Positions 30,444-40,263 of a stretch of DNA of 64,000 nt are shown in pieces (position 1 is the first letter of the stretch; the number at the start of each line of letters is the position of its first letter). Under the pieces are notes generated by a model. It saw nothing but the letters and a program-made list of their open reading frames with translations, ran no database searches and was not told the origin of the DNA. Origin of the DNA: Rugamonas apoptosis (lineage in GTDB: Bacteria; Pseudomonadota; Gammaproteobacteria; Burkholderiales; Burkholderiaceae_D); assembly GCF_014042355.1 (NCBI RefSeq), contig NZ_JACEZU010000003.1, forward strand, positions 434,001 through 498,000. The letters run 5' to 3'. Made by a program: the position numbers and the translations under genes.

Positions 30444-32606
30444 TTAGCTGATGCGCATGCCCGGCGTAGCGCCCGGCCATGGGTTGAGGATGTAGATGCC
30501 GGGATTGGCTTTCTCATCGACCGCCGACGCCGCCATCACCATGCCTTCGGAGATGCCGAACTTCATCTTGCGCGGCGCCAGGTTGGCGACCAGCACGGTC
30601 AGCTTGCCGATCAGGTCTTCCGGCTGATACATGGATTTGATGCCGGAGAAGACGTTGCGCATGCGGCCTTCACCCGCGTCCAGCGTCAGGCGCAGCAGCT
30701 TGTCCGAGCCTTCCACGTGTTCGCAATTGACGATCTTGGCGATGCGCAGGTCGACCTTGAAGAAATCGTCGACCGAGATTTCCGGCGCGATCACTTCGAT
30801 GCCGGTTTCGGTGACGGCGACCGCAGGCGCCGCCTTGGCCTTGGCCGCCTTCTCAGGCTTCGCGGCGGCGACGGCGCCGGCCGCCGCTGGTGCGGGGGCG
30901 TCGAACAGGTCGTCGATCATCTTCGGCTCGACACGCTTCATCAGGTGGTCGTAGGCGCCGATGGTGCGGCCCAGCATGGTGTTCCATACGGCGCCGGTCG
31001 ACACTTCGGTGTCAGCCCACACCAGCTGCGCATCGTTGAGGAACTTCCGGACGTTGGCGGCCACGCCCGGCAGGACCGGCGACAGCATGATGGTCAGCTG
31101 GCGGAACAGGATCAGGGCGGTGGTGCACACATCGTGCAACTCGGCCAGTTTGGCCTCATCCTTGGCCAGTACCCACGGCTTGTTATCGTCCACGTACTGG
31201 TTGGTGATGTCGGCCACTTCCATGATCTCGCGCAGGGCCTTGCCGAACTCGCGCGCCTCGAAGTGGGCGGCGATGCTGGCCTGGCGCTCGGCGCCGGCGT
31301 CGGTGACCAGGGCGCGCTTGATCCACGCTTGCGCGTTGTCGGACAGCGACGACGCCAGTTTGCCGTCGAACTTCTTGGTGATGAAGCCGGCGCAGCGCGA
31401 GGCGATGTTGACGTACTTGCCGATCAAGTCGCTGTTCACGCGGGCCACGAAGTCCTCACCCGTGAAGTCCAGGTCTTCCACTTTCGAATTGAGCTTGAAG
31501 GCGATGTAGTAGCGCAGCCATTCCGGATTCATGCCCAGGTTCAGGTAGCGCAGCGGCGAAATGCCGGTGCCGCGCGACTTGGACATTTTTTCGTTGTTGA
31601 CCGTCAGGTGGCCGTGCACGTTCACTTTCAGCTTGTCGATCACGGGGTGGTCGGCGAACTTGAGCATGGCGGGCCAGAACAGCAGGTGGAAGGAGACGAT
31701 GTCCTTGCCGATGAAGTGGATCTGTTCCGTGGCCGGGTCGTTGAGCAGGGCGTTGAAGTCCATGCCCTTTTTCTCGCAGTAGTTCTTCAGGCTGGCCAGG
31801 TAGCCGACCGGCGCATCCAGCCACACGTAGAAGAATTTGCCCGGTGCGTCTGGAATCGGGATGCCGAAGTAGGGCGCGTCGCGCGAGATGTCCCAGTCGG
31901 CCAGCTTTTCGCCGGCCTCGCCCAGCCACTCGCTGACCTTGTTGACCATTTCAGGCTGCAAGCGGCCCGGCGTGTTGAGCCAGTCGCGCAGGAACTGGAA
32001 GCAGCGCGGGTCGGACAGCTTGAAGAAATACTGTTCGGAAGGCTTGAGTATCGGCGTGGAGCCGGTGAACACGGAGAACGGGTTCACCAGTTCGGTCGGC
32101 TGGTAGGCCGCGCCGCACACTTCGCAGTTGTCGCCATATTGGTCCTTGGCGCCGCACTTGGGGCACTCGCCCTTGATGTTGCGGTCGGCCAGGAACATGC
32201 CCTTGACGGGGTCGAAGAAGCGGTCCACCACCTTGGTCGAGATCAGGCCCGTGTCGCGCAGCTTGCGGTAGATGCCCTGCGACAGTTCCACGTTTTCCGG
32301 CGAATCGGTGGAATACCAGTTATCGAAGGCGATGTGGAAGCCGTCCAGGTACTGGGCGCGGCCGGCGGCGATCTTGGCCACGAATTCCTGCGGCGTGATG
32401 CCTTCCTTTTCGGCGGCGATCATGATCGGCGTGCCGTGGGTATCGTCGGCGCCGACAAAGTGCACTTCGCGCTGGGCATCGCCGTCGCGCTGCATTCGCT
32501 GGTAGCGCACCCAGATGTCGGCCTGGATGTATTCCATCATGTGACCGATGTGGAAGGCGGCGTTGGCATAAGGCAGGGCAGTGGTGACGAACAGCTTGCG
32601 GGTCAT
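30444..32606 (-). CDS. metG: Methionyl-tRNA synthetase
   Basis: 720-aa class I synthetase. It has the HIGH-type motif in [12 protein letters not shown], a zinc-knuckle CPKC...CEVC around residues 145-160, and KMSKS in [11 protein letters not shown]. The C-terminal part after an Ala-rich linker is the tRNA-binding/dimerisation domain ([20 protein letters not shown]). It charges initiator and elongator tRNA-Met. It is divergent from apbC. Confidence 0.98.
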   Translation of the reverse strand: MTRKLFVTTALPYANAAFHIGHMMEYIQADIWVRYQRMQRDGDAQREVHFVGADDTHGTPIMIAAEKEGITPQEFVAKIAAGRAQYLDGFHIAFDNWYSTDSPENVELSQGIYRKLRDTGLISTKVVDRFFDPVKGMFLADRNIKGECPKCGAKDQYGDNCEVCGAAYQPTELVNPFSVFTGSTPILKPSEQYFFKLSDPRCFQFLRDWLNTPGRLQPEMVNKVSEWLGEAGEKLADWDISRDAPYFGIPIPDAPGKFFYVWLDAPVGYLASLKNYCEKKGMDFNALLNDPATEQIHFIGKDIVSFHLLFWPAMLKFADHPVIDKLKVNVHGHLTVNNEKMSKSRGTGISPLRYLNLGMNPEWLRYYIAFKLNSKVEDLDFTGEDFVARVNSDLIGKYVNIASRCAGFITKKFDGKLASSLSDNAQAWIKRALVTDAGAERQASIAAHFEAREFGKALREIMEVADITNQYVDDNKPWVLAKDEAKLAELHDVCTTALILFRQLTIMLSPVLPGVAANVRKFLNDAQLVWADTEVSTGAVWNTMLGRTIGAYDHLMKRVEPKMIDDLFDAPAPAAAGAVAAAKPEKAAKAKAAPAVAVTETGIEVIAPEISVDDFFKVDLRIAKIVNCEHVEGSDKLLRLTLDAGEGRMRNVFSGIKSMYQPEDLIGKLTVLVANLAPRKMKFGISEGMVMAASAVDEKANPGIYILNPWPGATPGMRIS

Positions 32607-32741
32607 GATTGATGCACTTTGTGGGTGGATAAAAGAAGCATTTTAACAGCGGAAGTGAGGAATGCGCACTTTTGGGGCAGGGGCAATCCTGTAATTTCGG
32701 CTATTTTGCGCTAGACTGCTGCATCACTTACGGAGATTTTC

Positions 32742-33830
32742 ATGAGCATCACAGTAGAAGACGTCAAAGCGGCATTGTCAAAAGTGGTAGACCCGAATAC
32801 AACGAAGGACTTCGTCAGCGGCAAGGCCGTGAAGAACCTGAAGGTCGATGGCGGCGCCATTGCGGTCGATATCGAACTGGGCTACCCGGCCAAAAGCCAG
32901 CACGACGCGATCCGCGCCAGCGTGGCTGACGCGCTGCGGGCGCTGCCCGGCGCGGGCGCCGTGACGGTCAACGTGCAGTCGAAGATCATCTCGCACACGG
33001 TGCAGCGCGGCCTGAAGCTGCTGCCCAGCGTGAAGAACATCATCGCCGTCGCTTCGGGCAAGGGCGGGGTGGGTAAATCGACCACGGCCGTCAACCTGGC
33101 GCTGGCACTGGCCGCCGAGGGCGCGTCCGTTGGCGTGCTGGATGCGGATATCTACGGCCCATCGCAGCCCATGATGCTGGGCGTGAACGGCCGCCCCGAG
33201 ACGCGCGACGGCAAGACCATGGAGCCGCTGGAGAATTACGGCCTGCAGGTGTCGTCGATCGGCTTCATGATCGATCCGGACGAACCGATGGTGTGGCGCG
33301 GCCCAATGGTCACGCAGGCCCTGCAGCAACTGCTGGAACAGACCAACTGGCGCGACCTTGATTACCTGATCGTCGACATGCCGCCGGGTACCGGCGATAT
33401 CCAGCTCACACTGTCGCAGAAGGTGCCGGTGACGGGCGCCGTGATCGTCACCACGCCGCAGGACATCGCGCTGCTGGACGCGCGCAAGGGCTTGAAGATG
33501 TTCGAGAAGGTGGGCATCCCCATCCTGGGCATCGTGGAAAACATGAGCACCCATATCTGCTCCAACTGCGGCCATGCGGAGGAAATTTTCGGTTCCGGCG
33601 GCGGCGCCAAGATGTGCAAGGACTTCGGCGTGGAGTTCCTGGGTGCCTTGCCGCTGACCATGGCGATCCGCGAGCAGACCGATTCCGGCAAGCCCACCGT
33701 GGTGGCCGAACCTGATGGCCCGGTGGCAGCCATCTACAAGGATATCGCCCGCAAGATCGCGGTGCAGGTGTCCGAGAAGGCCAAGGACATGACCAGCAAG
33801 TTCCCCAGCATCGTGATCAAGAACGACTGA
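32742..33830 (+). CDS. apbC: Iron-sulfur cluster carrier ApbC (Mrp)
   Basis: 362-aa P-loop ATPase that carries and transfers Fe-S clusters. An N-terminal MIP18-like (DUF59) domain is followed by the deviant Walker A VASGKGGVGKSTTAVN, then DADIYGPSQPMML, VDMPPGTGDIQLT and the cluster-binding CSNC. It appears as a single gene with the DUF4399 gene 46 bp downstream. Confidence 0.97.
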   Translation: MSITVEDVKAALSKVVDPNTTKDFVSGKAVKNLKVDGGAIAVDIELGYPAKSQHDAIRASVADALRALPGAGAVTVNVQSKIISHTVQRGLKLLPSVKNIIAVASGKGGVGKSTTAVNLALALAAEGASVGVLDADIYGPSQPMMLGVNGRPETRDGKTMEPLENYGLQVSSIGFMIDPDEPMVWRGPMVTQALQQLLEQTNWRDLDYLIVDMPPGTGDIQLTLSQKVPVTGAVIVTTPQDIALLDARKGLKMFEKVGIPILGIVENMSTHICSNCGHAEEIFGSGGGAKMCKDFGVEFLGALPLTMAIREQTDSGKPTVVAEPDGPVAAIYKDIARKIAVQVSEKAKDMTSKFPSIVIKND

Positions 33831-33876
33831 TGCTGCCGTTGTTGCACCCCGTGGTTTAACCTGGAGACACACCATA

Positions 33877-34293
33877 ATGAAAATTGCTGCAAGCATGATG
33901 AGCCGCCTGGCGGCGGCCGTGGTCCTGATGGCCGGCATGGCGGCCGGCGCCCAAGCCGAAGCGCAATCGGTCAAGATCGTCGAACCTGTTGATGGCGCCA
34001 CCGTCAGCAGCCCGTTCAAGGTCAAGTTCGGCGTCGATGGCATGGATGTGAAACCGGCCGGCGACATGAGCGCCAACACGGGCCACCACCATCTGCTGAT
34101 CAACGCGGATGCCATCAAGGCCGGCGAATCGGTGCCGTTCGATGAAAGCCATCTGCACTTCGGCAAGGGCCAGACGGAAACGGAAGTGAAACTGCCGCCC
34201 GGCAGCTACACGCTGACCCTGCAATTCGCCAACGGCGCGCACCAGTCGTATGGGCCGGAACTGAGCAACAGCATCAAAGTCACTGTGAAGTGA
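33877..34293 (+). CDS. DUF4399 exported protein
   Basis: 138-aa protein with a signal peptide (LAAAVVLMAGMAAGAQA) and one DUF4399 domain: SVKIVEPVDGATVSSPFKVKFGVDGM, NTGHHHLLIN, then PPGSYTLTLQFANGAHQSYGP. The clustered histidines suggest metal binding, but the role is unknown. It lies downstream of apbC and may be co-transcribed. Confidence 0.88.
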   Translation: MKIAASMMSRLAAAVVLMAGMAAGAQAEAQSVKIVEPVDGATVSSPFKVKFGVDGMDVKPAGDMSANTGHHHLLINADAIKAGESVPFDESHLHFGKGQTETEVKLPPGSYTLTLQFANGAHQSYGPELSNSIKVTVK

Positions 34294-34336
34294 TGCCAAC
34301 CGGCGCAACGTGCCGCGCACGGTGCGCCACTCCTTA

Positions 34337-34361
34337 TCAGGCCGTTATATCGACGGCCTGA
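34337..34361. terminator. Hairpin between DUF4399 and lysE genes
   Basis: TCAGGCCGT and ACGGCCTGA form a perfect 9-bp stem with a 7-nt loop between two convergent genes. There is no T-run, so the assignment as terminator is by position. Confidence 0.5.
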
Positions 34362-34415
34362 CCTAGGCTGCAGGGCCGGCATCGGCAGCGCTTTCGAGCG
34401 CGTCGATGTCGTCCG

Positions 34416-35027
34416 CTACCTCGATGTACTCGCCAGTCCTACGCTGAACAGCATGAACGTGATCGCGCCCGTTTTGCTGATGATTTTCCCGCCACGTTCC
34501 GATGTAAGCCAAGTCTCCGCACGCTGCGCCAGGACACCATATAGGCAGTGGATAGCCACGACCAGACCGCTATAGGTCAGCACCAGAATCAAAAATTGGC
34601 TGGCAAAGCTGACGTGCGCGTCGATGAACTGCGGCAGCACAGACAGGAAAAAGAAGATCGCCTTCGGGTTGGTCAACTGCAGAGAGAGTCCTTCCGCAAA
34701 GAAGCGCGCGAAGCGGGCGTTGCCGCTCTCGCGCGCCGTGAAGTGGAAGGCGGGTGAGCGCCACAGGCGTATGCCAAGGTAGAGTAAATACGCCGCACCA
34801 AGCAGTTTCATCGCGGTGAATGCGGTTGCGGACGTGGAAAGCAGAATACCCAGGCCGGTCGCGGACAGGCCCGCAACCACCAATGCCCCCGCCGCGATAC
34901 CGAGGATGCCACCCAATGCACGTCGCAGGCCGTAGCGCAATGTGTTCGTCAGCGTCATCACGACGCCGGGGCCAGGGGTCAATACCGTGATGGTCGCCAT
35001 CATCAAGAACAACGGGTATAGCTTCAA
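34416..35027 (-). CDS. LysE/RhtB-family exporter
   Basis: 203-aa membrane protein of about six helices. Family blocks are TITVLTPGPGVVMTLTNTLRYG near the start and FAEGLSLQLTNPKAIFFFLSVLPQFI in the middle. It exports amino acids or derivatives; the substrate is unknown. The TTG at 35027 is favoured because GGAGGAGG lies just before it; an ATG 18 bp upstream overlaps that ribosome binding site. It is divergent from a lysR gene with a shared 117-bp control region. Base composition is visibly less GC-rich than apbC. Confidence 0.85.
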   Translation of the reverse strand: MKLYPLFLMMATITVLTPGPGVVMTLTNTLRYGLRRALGGILGIAAGALVVAGLSATGLGILLSTSATAFTAMKLLGAAYLLYLGIRLWRSPAFHFTARESGNARFARFFAEGLSLQLTNPKAIFFFLSVLPQFIDAHVSFASQFLILVLTYSGLVVAIHCLYGVLAQRAETWLTSERGGKIISKTGAITFMLFSVGLASTSR

Positions 35028-35116
35028 GATTCCTCCTCCATGCATGTATGCAGTACCAAGATGGGGGAAGTATGCGAACGATTCATACTGACAGCCAAAC
35101 GAATTATCTTTATTAT

Positions 35117-35137
35117 GTGTTGAGAAAATCTCAACAC
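35117..35137. promoter_or_regulatory. LysR operator-like palindrome in the lysE/lysR gap
   Basis: GTGTTGAGA, three As, TCTCAACAC: perfect 9-bp arms that contain the LysR T-N11-A pattern. It ends 7 bp before the lysR start, so it could mediate autorepression and control of lysE. Confidence 0.6.
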
Positions 35138-35144
35138 CGACATC

Positions 35145-36032
35145 ATGACAATTCGTCCTCCTCTCAACGCGCTACACACCTTCTGTATGGTCGTCAGTCA
35201 TGGCGGCTTTCGTCAGGCCGCGCAGGCGCTGCACGTCACACCAGGTGCGGTCAGCAAGCAAATCCAACTGCTGGAAGCGTATTTGAAAGAGGTGCTGTTT
35301 GACCGCTTGGCGGGCAGTCTGGCGACGCCAACGCCCGCCGGTGCGCGACTGTACGCGCGGGTCGCCAATGAGATGACGGTCATCAGTGAAGCATTGGATG
35401 GGAAAAATGCCACGGCGAGGCATGCTACTGTCATTGTCGATACCAGCGTGACGCTGGCGATGCATTGGCTGATCCCTCTGCTGCGGCGGTTTAACGAACG
35501 TTACCCGGATATCCAAGTTCAGGTGCGAACGACGGACGGTCCCATCAATCCCGCAGCGCCAGTTGATATATTTATCCGTAGGGAGGAAGCCGAACTGCGC
35601 GGTTTACCGCAGCACACATTCATGGTTGAACGGTCGGTCCTCGTCGGTGCGCCAGCGTTCATGGCCAGCCTGACGTCGCATGAGGCCCGAGGCGAGGGCT
35701 GGATACATAGCGTACCCCGCATTGGCATGCGTTCCAGGACTGACTTATGGCCTAAATGGCAAGCAGCGCAAGGGATTGCGGGGCGCCTGGAGCCTACGAT
35801 GGAATACGACAATACTGTGTTGTCGATCCAGGCCGCCCTGCAAGGTCTGGGCGTGCTTGTCGTGCCGGAGGTCTTCGTGTCAGCAATGCTGGAAGCGCGC
35901 ACCCTCGTGTCGCTGGTACCCGAGCGGATCAAGTCGGGGACGTACTCCTATGCCGTGGGAAGGCAGCAGGATTCCGTGCGTACGACGGCATTTACAGACT
36001 GGCTTATGGATTGCGGACGTCAAAGTGACTAA
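35145..36032 (+). CDS. LysR-family transcriptional regulator
   Basis: 295-aa regulator. The N-terminal winged helix (LNALHTFCMVVSHGGFRQAAQALHVTPGAVSKQI) is followed by the effector-binding domain, of the GcvA-like kind (VDIFIRREEAELRGLP). It is divergent from the LysE-type exporter gene, so it likely controls it in response to the exported compound. Codon use is less GC-rich than the neighbours, which hints that the pair was acquired together. Confidence 0.9.
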   Translation: MTIRPPLNALHTFCMVVSHGGFRQAAQALHVTPGAVSKQIQLLEAYLKEVLFDRLAGSLATPTPAGARLYARVANEMTVISEALDGKNATARHATVIVDTSVTLAMHWLIPLLRRFNERYPDIQVQVRTTDGPINPAAPVDIFIRREEAELRGLPQHTFMVERSVLVGAPAFMASLTSHEARGEGWIHSVPRIGMRSRTDLWPKWQAAQGIAGRLEPTMEYDNTVLSIQAALQGLGVLVVPEVFVSAMLEARTLVSLVPERIKSGTYSYAVGRQQDSVRTTAFTDWLMDCGRQSD

Positions 36033-36093
36033 AAAGTGATGCCTTCTTGGCCCGCCAGTCCCGTCCAATTGCAATCGTTGACGCAAAGAACAT

Positions 36094-36145
36094 GCCTTGC
36101 CTTGCCTTGCCTTGCCGTGTGCCGTTCCGTGCCGTGCCGTGCCTT
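36094..36145. repeat. Pentanucleotide tract GCCTT / GCCGT
   Basis: Four GCCTT units and one GCCGT (36094-36118), then, after two bases, GCCGT, TCCGT, GCCGT, GCCGT, GCCTT. It lies in the 280-bp gap between the lysR and PEP-CTERM genes and has a period of 5, so it is not a coding repeat. Confidence 0.85.
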
Positions 36146-36313
36146 GGCCGGCCCCTGTCCGTCAGCCAACTTCGCGAGCAGCTGTGAAATTATTGTTTTG
36201 GCATTTGATTTTGGCAACGTTGGTGCACTAAAATGTTATGCATATTGAAATGATGATTTGTCACGTATTGCGCCGCAGTACATCCTGCCCACATCCAGAC
36301 GACAAGGCCTCCC

Positions 36314-37099
36314 ATGCATCTGCTTCCCACCCTCCAATCCGCCGGCGCCGCCGCGTTGTTATTGATCAGCGCGCCATTCGCCCATGCCAGCGTCGTTGCC
36401 TATGACTTCAGTGCGACCGTCGGCGACATGACCTATTATGCGCACACGTCGCCGACCGGTCCCGGGCCGGGCGTTGCCGTCACGTCGTCCAACTATGCAG
36501 GCAGCCTGATCAGTAGGGGCGATCAAGTGCGTGGCCACTTCTTCTATGACACCACGCTGGGCCAGTTCCTCGCCGCGCCGCCGGCCTTGCCCGACGCCGA
36601 ATCGGCCCTGTACGGTGGTCCGGGCTATGCCAACACGATGGCCGGCGTCAACTATGAGGTGGGTAATGGTGGCGGCGTGCGTTTCGCGGCGGTCGAGACG
36701 CCCGTCATCTCAATCATGAACAACCGTTTTATCGACGCGGTGCACATCGTGGCATGGCGGCAAAATGGCCAATCCGGCCTGCAACAGGAAGTTGGCATCG
36801 ACTTTATCGATAGCCGTCACGTGGCCCTCAATTCGATTGGTCTGCCGAGTGAGATCAAGCCGGCCGACTATGGCTTGATGGGGATCTACAACAGCTTTAT
36901 GTATGCCTCGCGCGACGATGCGCTGAACGTGACGATGATGATCGATACGCTGACGCCGTCACTGCCCGGTCCCGGTCCAGGGCCCGGCCCGACGCCACCC
37001 GTGCCTGAACCGGAAAGCTATGCCATGCTGCTGGCCGGTTTGGGGTTGCTGGGGGTACTGTCGCGGCGTAAGGCGGCGCGCGAAGTCCCGGTCAAGTAA
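36314..37099 (+). CDS. PEP-CTERM sorting domain protein
   Basis: 261-aa exported protein. The signal peptide ends ...ISAPFAHA. The mature part is unrecognised; it contains short Gly/Pro-rich stretches and a PGPGPGPGPTPP linker. It ends in VPEPESYAMLLAGLGLLGVLSRRK, which in pieces is the PEP motif, membrane helix and basic tail of PEP-CTERM. It is processed by exosortase by family. No operon partner. Confidence 0.9.
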   Translation: MHLLPTLQSAGAAALLLISAPFAHASVVAYDFSATVGDMTYYAHTSPTGPGPGVAVTSSNYAGSLISRGDQVRGHFFYDTTLGQFLAAPPALPDAESALYGGPGYANTMAGVNYEVGNGGGVRFAAVETPVISIMNNRFIDAVHIVAWRQNGQSGLQQEVGIDFIDSRHVALNSIGLPSEIKPADYGLMGIYNSFMYASRDDALNVTMMIDTLTPSLPGPGPGPGPTPPVPEPESYAMLLAGLGLLGVLSRRKAAREVPVK

Positions 37100-37152
37100 T
37101 TTCCGGTGGTGCGCCGGGTGGCGGCGTGGATGTACAGTCGGTGTCACTCATT

Positions 37153-37324
37153 CGGTGTCAGGTCTGTCAATCGGACACAAAGAAAACACCATTGAGTACC
37201 ATCAAACGGGTTGAGACTCGCATATGGTAGCTGTTCCCAATTCGGTCGCTTTGAAAGGCCGAAGGTACGTCTTGAGAAAGATCAAAGATGCGTGACGACT
37301 GTCCGAATGACAGACCTGACACCG
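37153..37324. repeat. 25-bp inverted repeat pair (MITE/REP-pair-like)
   Basis: The arm at 37153-37177 and the arm at 37300-37324 are reverse complements with one mismatch (core GGTGTCAGGTCTGTCA). They enclose 122 bp with no convincing gene. It lies between the PEP-CTERM gene and gltX. No target duplication was seen. Confidence 0.8.
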
Positions 37325-37388
37325 ACTGTTCGCACTCGCCCGGCAACGCGGTAAAATAGCTTCTTTTACACACCAGCTTCTTACTTCG

Positions 37389-38798
37389 ATGACCACCGCA
37401 CCTGCCAAGCCAGTCCGTACCCGTTTCGCTCCCAGCCCAACCGGCTATCTCCACCTGGGCGGCGCCCGCACGGCGCTGTATTCCTGGGCCTTCGCCCGTC
37501 ACTTCGGCGGCACCTTCGTGCTGCGCATCGAAGACACCGATCTGGAGCGTTCCACGCCGGCGGCCGTGCAGGCCATCATCGACGGCATGCAGTGGCTGGG
37601 CCTGAACCACGATGAAGGCCCGTTCTACCAGATGCAGCGCATGGACCGTTATCGTGAAGTGGTGGCGCAGATGCTGGAAGAGGGCACCGCTTACCTGTGC
37701 TATTCATCGCCTGACGAAGTGGAAGCGATGCGCGAGCGCATGCGCGCCGCCGGCGAGAAGCCACGTTACGACGGTACCTGGCGTCCGGAACCGGGCAAGA
37801 CCCTGCCGGCCATTCCGGCTGACCGCAAGCCCGTGGTGCGTTTCAAGAATCCGCTCGATGGCGATGTGACGTGGGACGACGTGGTGAAGGGTACCATCAC
37901 CATCTCCAACAAGGAGATGGATGACCTGGTGATCGCACGCCCGGATGGCACGCCGACCTATAACTTCTGCGTGGCGGTGGATGACTGGGACATGGGCATC
38001 ACCCACGTGCTGCGCGGCGATGACCACGTGAACAACACGCCACGCCAGATCAACATCCTGCGCGCGATCGGCGCGCCGCTGCCACTGTATGGCCACCTGC
38101 CGATGATCCTGGGCGCGGACGGCGAGAAGCTGTCCAAGCGCCATGGCGCCGTCAGTGTGATGGATTACCCGGCCCAGGGCTATCTGCCGGAAGCGATGCT
38201 GAACTACCTGGCGCGCCTGGGCTGGAGCCACGGCGACGATGAAGTGTTCTCGATGGACCAGTTCTGCGAGTGGTTCAACCTCGATCACCTGACCCGCTCG
38301 GCCGCCCAGTTCAACAATGAAAAGCTGGCCTGGCTGAACAACCACTATATCAAGCAGGCCGACAACCAGCGCCTGGCCGACCTGGCCATGCCGCACATGG
38401 TCGATGACGGCGCTAATTTCGACGGCGCGCCCGCGCTGCCGGTCGTGTTGGGCCTGATGAAGGAGCGCGTCAACACCATCAACGAGCTGGCTGATGCGGC
38501 CATGCTGTTCTATCGCGAGCCCAAGCCTGATGCGGCGCTGCTGACCCAGCACCTGACGGATGCGGTGAAGCCGGCGCTGGCGCAATTCGCTGAACGTTGC
38601 AAGACGGTGGAGTGGACCAAGGAAGCCTTGTCGGCCATGATGAAGGAAGTGTTGGCGGCCCATGGTTTGAAGATGCCGCAGATGGCTATGCCGCTGCGCC
38701 TGATCGTGACGGGGCAATTACAAACGCCGGCCATCGATTCGGTCTTGCAAATTTTCGGCCGAGACGTTATTCTCTCGCGCCTGTCCAAATTTCTCTGA
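37389..38798 (+). CDS. gltX: Glutamyl-tRNA synthetase
   Basis: 469-aa class I synthetase. [20 protein letters not shown] carries the HIGH-type motif, and [13 protein letters not shown] is the KMSKS equivalent. It charges tRNA-Glu. No clear Shine-Dalgarno precedes the ATG; a TAAAAT box at 37352 may be its -10. The tRNA array with five tRNA-Glu genes starts 98 bp downstream. Confidence 0.98.
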   Translation: MTTAPAKPVRTRFAPSPTGYLHLGGARTALYSWAFARHFGGTFVLRIEDTDLERSTPAAVQAIIDGMQWLGLNHDEGPFYQMQRMDRYREVVAQMLEEGTAYLCYSSPDEVEAMRERMRAAGEKPRYDGTWRPEPGKTLPAIPADRKPVVRFKNPLDGDVTWDDVVKGTITISNKEMDDLVIARPDGTPTYNFCVAVDDWDMGITHVLRGDDHVNNTPRQINILRAIGAPLPLYGHLPMILGADGEKLSKRHGAVSVMDYPAQGYLPEAMLNYLARLGWSHGDDEVFSMDQFCEWFNLDHLTRSAAQFNNEKLAWLNNHYIKQADNQRLADLAMPHMVDDGANFDGAPALPVVLGLMKERVNTINELADAAMLFYREPKPDAALLTQHLTDAVKPALAQFAERCKTVEWTKEALSAMMKEVLAAHGLKMPQMAMPLRLIVTGQLQTPAIDSVLQIFGRDVILSRLSKFL

Positions 38799-38850
38799 AT
38801 TTAGTCATTAAAGATTCTGAGAATAAACAGGCAAGGTTGTAAAAGGGTAT

Positions 38851-38878
38851 TTGCATAGAACGACAACCCTGCTATAAT
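38851..38878 (+). promoter_or_regulatory. Promoter of the tRNA array
   Basis: TTGCAT (38851-38856), a 16-bp spacer and TATAAT (38873-38878), 18 bp before the first tRNA-Ala. Confidence 0.7.
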
Positions 38879-38896
38879 CTTGCTTCTGCAGCACAC

Positions 38897-38972
<76 letters not shown>

Positions 38973-39028
38973 GCATCAGAATGTAGTCGGTTCTGATCGT
39001 GTTGAAGAAGTAGTATTGGTTGTTCGCG

Positions 39029-39104
39029 GTCCCCATCGTCTAGAGGCCTAGGACATCACCCTTTCACGGTGAGTACGGGGGTTCGAATCCCCCTGGGGAC
39101 GCCA
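39029..39104 (+). tRNA. tRNA-Glu (TTC), copy 1
   Basis: 76 nt with encoded CCA. Acceptor GTCCCCA/TGGGGAC; anticodon loop CTTTCAC gives TTC. Confidence 0.97.
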
Positions 39105-39202
39105 AGTTGTACAGTAGTTGCAGTAGATGTAGATTGACGTTGTTTGTACTGATTGTTTGACGTTCGGCTTTGCGCTGGATAGCAACAAGTAGTGAAAACA
39201 AA

Positions 39203-39222
39203 AGTCGCCAAGGCGGCTTTTA
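39203..39222 (+). terminator. Hairpin after first Ala-Glu pair
   Basis: AGTCGCC, two As, GGCGGCT and a T-rich tail; one G-T pair. It may terminate or be an RNA-processing signal inside the array. Confidence 0.5.
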
Positions 39223-39238
39223 TTATTTCTGCGCCAGA

Positions 39239-39314
<76 letters not shown>

Positions 39315-39357
39315 CAAAGCGCGGAAATGATGGGGTCTAAGTTGTTAGCAGTTCCTG

Positions 39358-39433
39358 GTCCCCATCGTCTAGAGGCCTAGGACATCACCCTTTCACGGTG
39401 AGTACGGGGGTTCGAATCCCCCTGGGGACGCCA
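39358..39433 (+). tRNA. tRNA-Glu (TTC), copy 2
   Basis: Identical to Glu copy 1; anticodon TTC, encoded CCA. Confidence 0.97.
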
Positions 39434-39495
39434 GCTGATGCTGGTGGTAGTAAAAGTAGTGAGTAGTAAAACGTAGTAAATAGTTTCTGCGCCCG

Positions 39496-39571
<76 letters not shown>

Positions 39572-39594
39572 ATCGCGCAGAAATACGAATTCAG

Positions 39595-39670
39595 GTCCCC
39601 ATCGTCTAGAGGCCTAGGACATCACCCTTTCACGGTGAGTACGGGGGTTCGAATCCCCCTGGGGACGCCA
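39595..39670 (+). tRNA. tRNA-Glu (TTC), copy 3
   Basis: Identical Glu copy, 23 bp after the third tRNA-Ala; encoded CCA. Confidence 0.97.
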
Positions 39671-39735
39671 GATTTTGCGAGTTGTCTGCCATAGCCGGCA
39701 ACCGCGTGCTGCAAGTTTCACCGATTCGAATGATC

Positions 39736-39758
39736 AAGCCGCCTAGTGCGGCTTTTTT
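39736..39758 (+). terminator. Terminator after third Ala-Glu pair
   Basis: GCCGC, 5-nt loop, GCGGC and six Ts. A new promoter and two more tRNA-Glu genes follow. Confidence 0.8.
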
Positions 39759-39888
39759 GTTGTCTGCGTTTTTTCGGATTGTGATCCAGGGTGTGCGTTG
39801 GGTTGTGGCCCGTGCCGCGGGTGATTTTGTCACTGTTGTCAAATGGCCATGCTTTCCGTGAAAACAGGGTGATTTACGCGCTAAGCTA

Positions 39889-39918
39889 TTGATTCTGTTG
39901 CGTTCGTTGTGCTATGAT
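39889..39918 (+). promoter_or_regulatory. Promoter of tRNA-Glu copies 4-5
   Basis: TTGATT (39889-39894), an 18-bp spacer and TATGAT (39913-39918), 48 bp before tRNA-Glu copy 4. The rest of the 296-bp gap 39671-39966 shows only the terminator at its start. Confidence 0.65.
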
Positions 39919-39966
39919 TCGCGCACGCTTTTTTGAGGGCAACAAGACTCGAAGAAGTTCTGCAAA

Positions 39967-40042
39967 GTCCCCATCGTCTAGAGGCCTAGGACATCACCCT
40001 TTCACGGTGAGTACGGGGGTTCGAATCCCCCTGGGGACGCCA
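39967..40042 (+). tRNA. tRNA-Glu (TTC), copy 4
   Basis: Same sequence as the other Glu copies, but without a tRNA-Ala partner; encoded CCA. Confidence 0.97.
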
Positions 40043-40090
40043 GGATTTTGCAGCAGGTCTGGCCGCGCGAGTGGCCAAGGACAGATTTCT

Positions 40091-40166
40091 GTCCCCATCG
40101 TCTAGAGGCCTAGGACATCACCCTTTCACGGTGAGTACGGGGGTTCGAATCCCCCTGGGGACGCCA
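40091..40166 (+). tRNA. tRNA-Glu (TTC), copy 5
   Basis: Fifth copy, 48 bp after copy 4; encoded CCA. Confidence 0.97.
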
Positions 40167-40205
40167 GATAACCGCGCCGGCCGCAAGCCGGAAGACGGTC
40201 GAATA

Positions 40206-40228
40206 AGCCGCCTGATGCGGCTTTTTTT
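40206..40228 (+). terminator. Terminator after the last tRNA-Glu
   Basis: AGCCGC, 5-nt loop, GCGGCT, then a T-run. Nearly the same hairpin as at 39736. Confidence 0.85.
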
Positions 40229-40263
40229 GCGTCCATCGCGGACGCGCTTGTTGATGGTGCCCG

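Noticed and set aside
37167..37610. Minus-strand frame overlapping the gltX start
   Set aside because: Crosses the inverted-repeat element and the 5' end of gltX; no protein features.
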